Assembly: GCA_003527405.1 (NCBI GenBank)
Contig: DPXH01000052.1
Span: forward strand, 1-15,194
From: Candidatus Sediminicultor tertius
GTDB taxonomy: Bacteria > Atribacterota > Phoenicimicrobiia > Phoenicimicrobiales > Phoenicimicrobiaceae
Length of the DNA: 15,194 nt
Direction of reading: 5' to 3'
Under the pieces are notes generated by a model. It worked only from the letters and a program-made list of their open reading frames with translations. It had not been told where the DNA came from and searched no databases. Position numbers and translations under genes: made by a program. Positions 1 to 6,460 of the stretch are shown here, piece after piece; the stretch's first letter is position 1; each line of letters opens with the position of its first letter.

Positions 1-12
1 TATATTTTGTTT

Positions 13-777
13 TCAGATATTATTTTTAAATCTTCTACCCTCATCATTAAAGGGACGGCTCCTTCTCAATTCAAAGTAAAATTTACATCTATTAGCATTA
101 CATATACTTTGCGACCACTCAACAATGTTATTATTAATATCGTAACTTATTCTCTCCATTAATAAACCGGCAGAACCAACCGGTATCTTCAGATATTCAC
201 TCTCCAGAGGGTTAATCAAAATTGCCTGGATAATCTCTTTTCCATATTCAAGCTGAATATTATATTTATTTTCTAAAATTGTATAAATTGATTTATTATT
301 AAGATCTATACTGATCAAGTTTTGACAATATTTTTCCGGAAAGTAATTCTTTTCAAAAATCCAGGGTTCTTGATTACCATACCTTATTCTCTCTATATAA
401 TAGATATTTTCACCAATGTTAACATTCAATTTTTCAGAGATGGATTTAGTGGCCAAGATTCTTTCTTTCCTGATAATTTTGGTCGAGGGTTCAAATCCCT
501 GTTTTTTCACATCTTCGGTAAATCCGGAAAGCTTGCTTATTTTGTGTTCTACTTTAGGAATAGCCACAAAGGTTCCTTTACCCTGAATTCTGTAGAGAAT
601 ATTTTTCCTTACCAGGTCATCAAGGGCACTTCTGATGGTAATTCTACTCACCTTATATATCTTGGAAAGTTCTCTTTCTGAAGGAATTTTCTCATCGTAA
701 GACCATTCTCTATTATTGACTTTATTTTGAATAGCTCTTTCGATTTGCACATGTAAAAGAGGATTATTGTTTAACAT
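13..777 (-). CDS. GntR family transcriptional regulator, HutC/UTRA type
   Basis: This 254-residue repressor-type regulator has an N-terminal winged helix-turn-helix at ~5-72: a PLLHVQIERAI helix, IPSERELSKIYKVSRITIRSAL for the recognition region, and the wing QGKGTFV. The C-terminal UTRA ligand-binding domain spans ~84-240. This is the HutC/FarR/PhnF arrangement, and members sense small metabolites such as urocanate or sugars. The ligand is not readable here; a ring-degradation intermediate is a fair inference from the neighbours. The start is ATG with GGAGGGCAGAGG just upstream, and the UTRA domain is complete with a TGA at 13-15. It has its own promoter and an operator-like palindrome 28 bases upstream of the ATG, implying autoregulation. 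It lies last in the gene order in the same orientation as the catabolic genes, from which it is separated by 171 bases. Confidence 0.93.
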   Translation of the reverse strand: MLNNNPLLHVQIERAIQNKVNNREWSYDEKIPSERELSKIYKVSRITIRSALDDLVRKNILYRIQGKGTFVAIPKVEHKISKLSGFTEDVKKQGFEPSTKIIRKERILATKSISEKLNVNIGENIYYIERIRYGNQEPWIFEKNYFPEKYCQNLISIDLNNKSIYTILENKYNIQLEYGKEIIQAILINPLESEYLKIPVGSAGLLMERISYDINNNIVEWSQSICNANRCKFYFELRRSRPFNDEGRRFKNNI

Positions 778-804
778 CTAAAACCTCTGCCCTCCAATTT
801 GGAA

Positions 805-818
805 GTGGTTATAACCAC
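805..818. promoter_or_regulatory. Perfect 14-base palindrome, likely operator of the GntR-family regulator
   Basis: GTGGTTATAACCAC is a perfect inverted repeat placed at +1 to about +14 of the predicted promoter and 28 bases upstream of the regulator's ATG. GT...AC ends with a central TA resemble sites known for the GntR/HutC family. A second GGTTAT copy lies immediately upstream on the minus strand (819-824). The position implies repression of the regulator's own gene. No matching site was noticed elsewhere in the window, but the start of the main block lies outside it. Confidence 0.6.
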
Positions 819-824
819 ATAACC

Positions 825-853
825 ATTATAAAATAAAAAAAATAAAAAGTAAA
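825..853 (-). promoter_or_regulatory. Sigma-70-type promoter of the GntR-family gene
   Basis: Read on the minus strand, the -35 is TTTACT (853-848), the spacer is exactly 17 bases of A/T (847-831) and the -10 is a perfect TATAAT (830-825). Transcription would start near 818, about 40 bases before the ATG at 777. The 14-base perfect palindrome at 805-818 covers that start point. The spacing and -10 make this the best promoter in the window. Confidence 0.7.
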
Positions 854-948
854 GGCTTCCGGGTACATTTTTTAGGTAAAATAACAGTACTATTTCTCAA
901 TATTATAGAAAAATATTCAATATGTTTGTATTACCGATTCAAATTAAC

Positions 949-1233
949 TTATCCACCGGATATAGCAACAAATAAATAGTATTCATCATCATTATTTATC
1001 TTTTGTTTTAAACTCACCGTATTAAGTTGGCCCTTCCTGGCAAGGTGTATATAGGAATTTAGTTCTCTCTTATCATTAAAAATATATTTTTCAAAAGATT
1101 GCCCATATATATCTATAAGATGAAAAAGTAAATCTGATAATACTGCTTCATCGTTTAACCTGATTCTTTCTTCGCTTTTACTGGTTATTCCCCTAATAAT
1201 ATTAAAATATTTTACCAAAACTTCTTTTGCCAT
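949..1233 (-). CDS. MoaD/ThiS-family sulfur-carrier protein
   Basis: This 94-residue protein has the ubiquitin-like MoaD pattern: an early strand (VLVKYFNIIRGIT, like 'VkyFaxlReitG'), an acidic-basic strand (SEERIRLNDEA), a helix (LSDLLFHLIDIYG), and a final strand ending ISGG. The C-terminal Gly93-Gly94 is what MoaD and ThiS require for adenylation and thiocarboxylate formation. MoaD supplies sulfur for the dithiolene of molybdopterin, and related copies often accompany tungsten AOR genes. The window contains both an AOR and an XDH-type enzyme, which need pterin cofactor, so a dedicated carrier fits. A ThiS-like role or another sulfur-carrier role cannot be excluded. The ATG start has AGGAAG eight bases upstream. 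It lies 114 bases after the E2-type gene and 171 bases before the regulator, so it may be the last gene of the catabolic unit or have its own promoter. Confidence 0.78.
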   Translation of the reverse strand: MAKEVLVKYFNIIRGITSKSEERIRLNDEAVLSDLLFHLIDIYGQSFEKYIFNDKRELNSYIHLARKGQLNTVSLKQKINNDDEYYLFVAISGG

Positions 1234-1347
1234 TTTCTTACTTCCTATTTTACAAAGTCTCCTGTGGGGACACGATGCATCATGCTTCTATATTACCATT
1301 TTGTTTGATTTTTGGGTTGCAATCATTTAATAACTTTGCTATTTCTT
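1234..1347 (-). other. Intergenic spacer between E2-type and MoaD-like genes
   Basis: This 114-base spacer is longer than most in the block. On the minus strand it holds an extended -10-like TGGTAATAT (1290-1298) without a convincing -35, an imperfect palindrome (1271-1284), and the AGGAAG ribosome binding site of the next gene. A weak GTCCCCACAGGAGAC hairpin with one mismatch has no T-run after it, so it is not called a terminator. Confidence 0.4.
1271..1284. promoter_or_regulatory. Imperfect palindrome upstream of the MoaD-like gene, possible operator
   Basis: CACGATGCATCATG is a 14-base inverted repeat with 12 of 14 positions symmetric around GATGCATC. It lies just downstream of an extended -10-like TGGTAATAT read on the minus strand, so it would fall near a transcription start if that promoter is real. 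It does not resemble the palindrome upstream of the GntR gene. A chance palindrome is quite possible. Confidence 0.25.
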
Positions 1348-2766
1348 TTATAAACTCAAAGCATCTCCTTCGAAAATGAGTAACTCTGGAAATTCAAGAT
1401 AATATTTTAATTGCTTTAAAAATTTTACTGCTATCACTCCGTCAATCAACCGATGGTCAACTGAAAGGGTGAACTTCGCTATAGGACGAATCTCTAACCT
1501 ATCCTTGTTTCCTTCTTCAATCACAACTGGTATCTTTTTGGCAGCACCTACTGCCAATATCGCTGCTTCCGGAGAATTAATAATTGAAGTAAATTGTTCT
1601 ATACCATACATTCCTAAATTAGAAACAGTAAAAGTTCCTCCTTTATAATCATCAGGAAGTAATCTGCCTTCTCGAGATAGCTTAACAAGATCTTTTATCT
1701 CCTTAGAAAGAGCTAATAAGCTTTTCTTATCTGCATTTCTCACTACCGGGACTATCAGTCCCTCTTCCAAAGCGACTGCCACTCCGATATTTATATCTTT
1801 GTAATAAATAATCTCTTCACTAATTAAAGAACAATTTATTTTTGGCTGCTCGGATAATGTTTTAGCTGCAACAAAGACTATAAAGTCATTTAAGGATATA
1901 TTAGGGGTGGATGTCTTTTTAAAAGAATCTGTTAATTTCTGAATTTTAGACATGTCTATAGAAGTAGTAAAATAAATATGGGGCGCAGTAAATTTACTTT
2001 TAGAGAGTCGATCCCCAATTATCTTGCGCATTCCGGTAAAAGGAATTCGCTTGCCAATATCCTTACCGAATTTATCTTCATCCTGTTCCGTTAGATTTTC
2101 TTTTTCAAAATTATTTAATTTTATATATTTTTCTATATCTTTTTTTATAATTCTTCCTCCCGGTGCGCTCCCTTTAACTTTATCTATATTGACTCCCATT
2201 TCTTTAGATAAACAATCAGCATAAGGAGATATTTTTTCATTACCGTAATTTTCTTCTTTTAAAATAGGCATATTATTCTCGCGTAGATATCTTTTTACAT
2301 CTTTCTTTAAAATTCTTGCTCCCTGTCCCGTCCCTTTTATCTTGCTAATTTCAATATTTGCTTTTTTAGCATATTTTATAGCTACTGGAGAGGCTTTTAT
2401 TTCTCCGGTAAATATAATTTCAGATTTGCTGCTTCTATTATCTTCCTTTGCGTCTGATATGTTTTCATCTTTGCTTTTTTCCCTTTCCCCTACTTCATCT
2501 TTCTCTTTACCGATATCTATTTTTTCACCTATTCTCCCGATTACTCCTAAAGGAGTTAAAATAGGGGCAGTCTCTCCTTCGTGAACGTATATTTTTAATA
2601 AAATCCCGCTTATGGGCGATTCTACCTCATTGACAATTTTTTCTGTCTCAATTTCGAGTAATGATTCGCCTTTCTCTACCCGCTCACCCTCCTTGAACAA
2701 CCACTTCACTATTGTCCCTTTTTGCATAGACAGGCCTAACTTGGGCATCTTTATTACTTCAGCCAC
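1348..2766 (-). CDS. 2-oxoacid dehydrogenase E2-type acyltransferase with lipoyl domain and two subunit-binding domains
   Basis: This 472-residue protein has the domain order of a dihydrolipoamide acyltransferase: a lipoyl domain at 1-80 (MPKLGLSM; lipoylated Lys in IETEKIVNEVES, K43), a charged linker at 81-122, peripheral-subunit-binding domain 1 at ~124-161 (KASPVAIKYAK...GTGQGARILKKDV), domain 2 at ~178-215 (KISPYADCLSK...GSAPGGRIIKKDI), and a catalytic domain at ~238-472 with the active-site SVDHRLIDG (H438, D442). Most bacterial E2 proteins have a single binding domain, so the pair is unusual. The GTG start is supported by AGGAGGGGG and by the family-like MAEVIKMPKLG opening. It directly abuts the 2Fe-2S subunit gene, so it is co-translated with a Mo hydroxylase. 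No E1 or E3 gene is in the window. The acyl group handled is unknown: acetyl, branched-chain or another acyl group. The fold assignment is secure; the role here is not. Confidence 0.92.
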   Translation of the reverse strand: MAEVIKMPKLGLSMQKGTIVKWLFKEGERVEKGESLLEIETEKIVNEVESPISGILLKIYVHEGETAPILTPLGVIGRIGEKIDIGKEKDEVGEREKSKDENISDAKEDNRSSKSEIIFTGEIKASPVAIKYAKKANIEISKIKGTGQGARILKKDVKRYLRENNMPILKEENYGNEKISPYADCLSKEMGVNIDKVKGSAPGGRIIKKDIEKYIKLNNFEKENLTEQDEDKFGKDIGKRIPFTGMRKIIGDRLSKSKFTAPHIYFTTSIDMSKIQKLTDSFKKTSTPNISLNDFIVFVAAKTLSEQPKINCSLISEEIIYYKDINIGVAVALEEGLIVPVVRNADKKSLLALSKEIKDLVKLSREGRLLPDDYKGGTFTVSNLGMYGIEQFTSIINSPEAAILAVGAAKKIPVVIEEGNKDRLEIRPIAKFTLSVDHRLIDGVIAVKFLKQLKYYLEFPELLIFEGDALSL

Positions 2767-3261
2767 TTACATTCCCCCTCCTCTCATTCTCTCAGCAGCT
2801 AATTGGACTGCTTCAATTATCTGTTTATACCCTGTACAGCGGCAAAAATTACCGGAAATAGCTTCCTTAATTTCTTCTTCAGTAGGACTTGGATTATTCT
2901 TTAATAATACCAATGAACTTAAAATCATTCCAGGAGTACAAAATCCACACTGTACCGCACCCGTCTCCATAAAAGCCTCCTGTAAAGGATGTAACTCGCC
3001 TTTTGGTCCTTCTAATCCTTCAATAGTGATTATTTCTGCCCCTTCAGCTTGCCCAGCTAAAATCATACAAGAACAGACATTTTTACCATTCATAATAACA
3101 GTGCAAGCACCACATTCGCCGATAGCACATCCCTCTTTTACCCCGGTTAATCCTAAATCATCTCTTAAAACATCCAATAGACGTTTATTAGAAGCAATAA
3201 ATAATTTATAATCCTTATTATTAACCTTAATATTAAGTTCTATCTTCCTATTAGCCGCCAA
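2767..3261 (-). CDS. xdhC: Xanthine dehydrogenase family, 2Fe-2S subunit
   Basis: This 164-residue small subunit carries two [2Fe-2S] clusters that link the Mo centre to FAD. The plant-type ferredoxin cluster is shown by C45, C50, C53 and C65 (GCAIGECGACTV...SCM). The second, four-helix cluster is shown by C105, C108, C140 and C142 (QCGFCTPGM...NFCRCTGY). All eight ligands are present, and length and order match the CoxS/XdhC family. The start is TTG, immediately after the TAA of the FAD subunit gene, with GGAGGTGG at 3267-3274 on the minus strand. No ATG nearby fits. The C-terminal RGGGM is encoded by the ribosome binding site of the following E2-type gene. Here 'XdhC' means the Fe-S subunit of E. 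coli usage, not the molybdenum-insertion chaperone of the same name, which is not seen in the window. Confidence 0.93.
   Translation of the reverse strand: MAANRKIELNIKVNNKDYKLFIASNKRLLDVLRDDLGLTGVKEGCAIGECGACTVIMNGKNVCSCMILAGQAEGAEIITIEGLEGPKGELHPLQEAFMETGAVQCGFCTPGMILSSLVLLKNNPSPTEEEIKEAISGNFCRCTGYKQIIEAVQLAAERMRGGGM
2774..2782 (-). promoter_or_regulatory. Ribosome binding site for the E2-type gene, inside the end of the 2Fe-2S subunit gene
   Basis: The minus-strand AGGAGGGGG lies seven bases before the GTG at 2766. It encodes the final Gly residues of the 2Fe-2S subunit, whose TAA stop abuts the GTG start. The arrangement decides the GTG start and indicates translational coupling. The same design (GGAGGTGG, TAA, TTG) occurs one junction upstream at 3259-3274. 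Confidence 0.75.
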
Positions 3262-4128
3262 TTATTCCACCTCCACTATCCCGTTTAAAACTCTGTCAAT
3301 TAATGACTTAACTACTGGCTCCTTATATTCCGTAGACCAGCGATAGCCAGATTTATTAATCATCTCTTCTGCAATTTTTTTTCCAGCTTTTTGAATCAAG
3401 TCTTGTGTGGGTAGTTTCCCCAATAATAAATCTTCAGCATCTTTGAATCGCTCAGGGATAGGAGTTAAAGAACCAACAGATATCCTTATGTTTGTTATCT
3501 CTTTATTCTTGTTTTGCTGAGCTACAACAGCAATATTCATTCGAGATTTATCTACTGCATTTCTTCTTGCCAATTTAATAAAATTAGATTTTGCACCAAG
3601 AGGTAATTTTTCAAAATAAATTTCACATACTATTTCATCGCTTTTAAGATTTACTTTATTTGGTCCTTCAAATACATCTTTTAAAAACATCTTTCTTTTT
3701 TCTTTACCTTTTCTTATTACTAATATACTATCTAATACTATTAAAGCTGGAATAGTATCAGCAGCCGGAGAAGCAGTAATAATATTACCAGCTATAGTCC
3801 CCTTATTTCTAATTTGTGGCGAACCTACTACCGAAGATGCCATAGACAGTACCGGTGCATATTTTTTAATTAATTTATTGTTTGCAATTTCAGCATGCCT
3901 TACCCCCGAGCCAATTCTTATATATTTTCCCTCTTCTTTAATATAGTTTAATTCTTTTAAATTGCTAATATCTATAATAATTTCCAAACAATTTGGTAAT
4001 TTTTCTTCCCTTAAAGCAATAATTAAATCAGTCCCTCCGGTAATTAATTTTGCTCTATCTTTATATCTAACTAATAAATCACAGGCTTCTTCTAAATTAT
4101 CAGGTCTAATAAAATTAAAATTTTGCAA
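3262..4128 (-). CDS. xdhB: Xanthine dehydrogenase family, FAD-binding subunit
   Basis: This 288-residue medium subunit takes electrons from the 2Fe-2S subunit to FAD and on to NAD or another acceptor. The length is typical of CoxM/XdhB/YgfM proteins. The FAD-binding motifs ITGGTDL (29-35) and IRNKGTIAGNIITASPAAD (106-124) are present, followed by the CO-dehydrogenase-flavoprotein C-terminal domain (SVGSLTPIPERF onward). The start is TTG, with GGGAGGAG a few bases upstream in the 16-base gap after the Mo subunit gene. The end is fused to the next gene: the last codons (VEVE) encode its ribosome binding site, and TAA is followed at once by a TTG start. Strong coupling implies fixed subunit stoichiometry. 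Confidence 0.9.
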   Translation of the reverse strand: MQNFNFIRPDNLEEACDLLVRYKDRAKLITGGTDLIIALREEKLPNCLEIIIDISNLKELNYIKEEGKYIRIGSGVRHAEIANNKLIKKYAPVLSMASSVVGSPQIRNKGTIAGNIITASPAADTIPALIVLDSILVIRKGKEKRKMFLKDVFEGPNKVNLKSDEIVCEIYFEKLPLGAKSNFIKLARRNAVDKSRMNIAVVAQQNKNKEITNIRISVGSLTPIPERFKDAEDLLLGKLPTQDLIQKAGKKIAEEMINKSGYRWSTEYKEPVVKSLIDRVLNGIVEVE

Positions 4129-4144
4129 ATATTCTCCTCCCTCT

Positions 4145-6442
4145 TTATTTTCTCAACGTTTTACCTAATAATACTCTTTCTAAATTTAAAGGAAGTTCTC
4201 TAATTCTTTTACCGGTAGCATTATACAGAGCATTAGCTACCGCTGGCGCCATCAATTCTATTCCGAGTTCCCCTACACTTTTTGCTCTAAAAGGACCAAC
4301 CGGATCATCGCTTTCATAAATAGTAACTTCCATCTCCGGCATATCAAACGAACTTGGTATTAAAAAATCATCATAATTTTTAGTTTCCAAATATCCGTCT
4401 TTATTCCTTACTTCCTCTATAAGTGCATAGCCTAATCCCTGCAAAATTCCTCCATAAAACTGACCTTTAACAATTTGGGGATTAATAGCTCTACCAATCT
4501 CATAACCGGCAACAATCTTCTCAACATTAATTTTGCCTGTTTGCGTATCTACATTAAGCTCAATCACCGATGCACCATACGAATAGGTTGGGTAAGCATT
4601 GCCCCTTCCGGTTTCTGAAGATAATTTTTCCGGTCCCGGGGTGTACCACCCTTGAGCACTTAAAGAAAGCCCTTGTCCCTTCAGACATTCTTCTACTACT
4701 TCTTTAAAGGTTAATTTCCTACTCTTATCAAGTCTATTAAAAATAAAGTTATTTTCACTAACAAGGTCAATTATATTGCAATCCAACATTATAGCCGCTC
4801 GCTTATGCAGCCTATCCAATAATTTTCGGGCAGCAATAAGCATGGCATTTCCACCGGCAAGAGTACCGCGAGAAGCAACGGTAGGGCCGCAATCTAAAGT
4901 TACCGAGGTATCGGTATTGCAAAAAGTAATTCTATCCAGAGAGACTCCCAAAACTTCAGCTACAATTTGAGCATGGGCGGTTCTCATTCCCTGACCCATT
5001 TCCACCAACCCACTCTGAATAAGGATACTTCCATCTATATCAATAGTAACTGTAGCACTTGCGGAATCAATACCTTCTCCCCCTAATCCTGCCCCTCTAA
5101 AAGTACAGGATAAGCCAATACCTTTCTTAATCGGATTGAAACTTTCTCTTTCTTTAATATATTTTTTCCTTTTAGATTCAAAATCTGTTTTTTTACAAAC
5201 ATTATTGATCATCTTTTCTAAGGGAGCGGGTATTTTACCGGGAAGTAAAATTTGCCCTGTTCCCAATTCGTCCCCCGGTTTTAAACAATTCTTTATTCTT
5301 ATCTCTTGAGGGGATATGTTTAGCTCTTCCGCTAATTCATCAATTAAAGATTCATTGGCAAATACTATTTGGGGAGCTGAAAATCCCCTATATGCCCCAC
5401 CATATACGGTATTGGTATAAACGCCATAAATATCTGTTTTTATGTTTGGAATTGCATATGGTCCAGCAGCGTGAATTGAGGCTCTCCAATTAACAAACAT
5501 CGCTTTATTATTATAGGCACCACCTTGTGTATAAACGTTATTTTCGACAGCTACTATAGTCCCATCTCTCTTGGCCCCTATTTTATACTTAGCTTTGGAA
5601 GCATGTCGCTTTGAGCTTTCTAAAAAACTCTCCTCTCGAGTCAAGACCATTTTTACCGGGCGACCGGTTTTCATGGCAATAATAGCACTACGGGCGGCCA
5701 TCAGCATAACTGATTCATCTTTTCCCCCAAAACTGCCTCCGATAGTGCTCTGAACCACTTTGACTTGATTAATCTTCAGACCCAAAACAGTAGCCACATT
5801 TGTCCTTATTGAATAGGGGTTCTGAATGGAACCGTGAATCTCAACACCCACTTTATATGGATCAGGTATTACAATAATAGCTTCCGGTTCGATATAGGCC
5901 TGATCTACAAATTGAGTTTGATAAGTTCTTTCTAAAATAACATCTGCTTCTTTAAAACCCTTTTCTATATCTCCCGACCGCAAAAGATGATGAGAATGTT
6001 CTATTAAATTATCCTCTATTTCTGAATGTACTTTTCCATTATTTTTATCAATAGCTTCTTTTATATTAAAAACACCGGCTAATTTCTGATATTCTACTTT
6101 TATTAATCTAACCGCTTTTTCAACAATTTCTCTGCTTTCTGCCGCAACTGCCGCTACTCCGTCACCGATATACTTAACTTCATCTTTCGCTAACACCGGA
6201 AATTTGCCAAACATAATATTGTTTCCCGGTACATCCTCTGCGGTAATAACCGCTACTACCCCTTCCAATCTTTCTGCTTCCCTGGTATCTATTTTCAATA
6301 TTTTTGCATGGGGATATTTACTGTATACTGTTTTTGCATACAGCTGATGTGTAAGATTTAAATCTGCGCCATATTTCGCTTTGCCTGTAACTTTTTCATA
6401 AGCATCTATTCTTTTAACCGATTTATTAATAATTTTATACAT
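4145..6442 (-). CDS. xdhA: Xanthine dehydrogenase family, molybdenum-binding subunit
   Basis: This 765-residue large subunit hydroxylates a ring carbon of an N-heterocycle or aldehyde at a Mo-pterin centre, using water as the oxygen source. Visible family blocks are the N-terminal ab-hammerhead start (SVKRIDAYEKVTGKAKYGAD), QSTIGGSFGGKDE (231-243), GGAYRGFSAPQ (348-358), LVEMGQG (479-485), ASRGTLAGG (523-531) and KSVGELGIEL with the presumed catalytic base E725. Against bovine xanthine oxidoreductase, R352 corresponds to the substrate-binding Arg880. Asp242 stands where Glu802 is found. This pairing favours a purine-like substrate over simple aldehydes, with a modified pocket. The start is ATG; AGGAGG lies 14 bases upstream, unusually far, so initiation may be modest or coupled to the hydantoinase gene. 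It is followed by FAD and 2Fe-2S subunits, the same order as E. coli xdhABC. Xanthine is the default guess; hypoxanthine, nicotinate-like or other heterocycles are possible. Confidence 0.9.
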   Translation of the reverse strand: MYKIINKSVKRIDAYEKVTGKAKYGADLNLTHQLYAKTVYSKYPHAKILKIDTREAERLEGVVAVITAEDVPGNNIMFGKFPVLAKDEVKYIGDGVAAVAAESREIVEKAVRLIKVEYQKLAGVFNIKEAIDKNNGKVHSEIEDNLIEHSHHLLRSGDIEKGFKEADVILERTYQTQFVDQAYIEPEAIIVIPDPYKVGVEIHGSIQNPYSIRTNVATVLGLKINQVKVVQSTIGGSFGGKDESVMLMAARSAIIAMKTGRPVKMVLTREESFLESSKRHASKAKYKIGAKRDGTIVAVENNVYTQGGAYNNKAMFVNWRASIHAAGPYAIPNIKTDIYGVYTNTVYGGAYRGFSAPQIVFANESLIDELAEELNISPQEIRIKNCLKPGDELGTGQILLPGKIPAPLEKMINNVCKKTDFESKRKKYIKERESFNPIKKGIGLSCTFRGAGLGGEGIDSASATVTIDIDGSILIQSGLVEMGQGMRTAHAQIVAEVLGVSLDRITFCNTDTSVTLDCGPTVASRGTLAGGNAMLIAARKLLDRLHKRAAIMLDCNIIDLVSENNFIFNRLDKSRKLTFKEVVEECLKGQGLSLSAQGWYTPGPEKLSSETGRGNAYPTYSYGASVIELNVDTQTGKINVEKIVAGYEIGRAINPQIVKGQFYGGILQGLGYALIEEVRNKDGYLETKNYDDFLIPSSFDMPEMEVTIYESDDPVGPFRAKSVGELGIELMAPAVANALYNATGKRIRELPLNLERVLLGKTLRK

Positions 6443-6460
6443 AACAATAATTAGTGCCTC

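Noticed and set aside
322..681. 119-codon open frame on the plus strand
   Set aside because: It is antisense to the GntR-type regulator and shows no domain signature or supporting start context.
778..948. Terminator or additional small gene between the MoaD-like gene and the regulator
   Set aside because: No GC-rich stem followed by a T-run and no plausible coding frame was seen; the AT-rich sequence is explained by the promoter and operator.
1253..1269. Hairpin as a rho-independent terminator after the E2-type gene
   Set aside because: On the minus strand the stem is short with a mismatch and no run of T follows, so termination is not supported.
2612..3211. 199-codon open frame on the plus strand
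   Set aside because: It lies entirely antisense to the 2Fe-2S subunit and the start of the E2-type gene, which have clear families, motifs and ribosome binding sites. The translated product shows no recognisable pattern.
4145..6442. Selenium-dependent hydroxylase specific to SDMH clusters
   Set aside because: The neighbourhood resembles those clusters, but no in-frame TGA or selenium-maturation gene is visible, so selenium dependence cannot be claimed.
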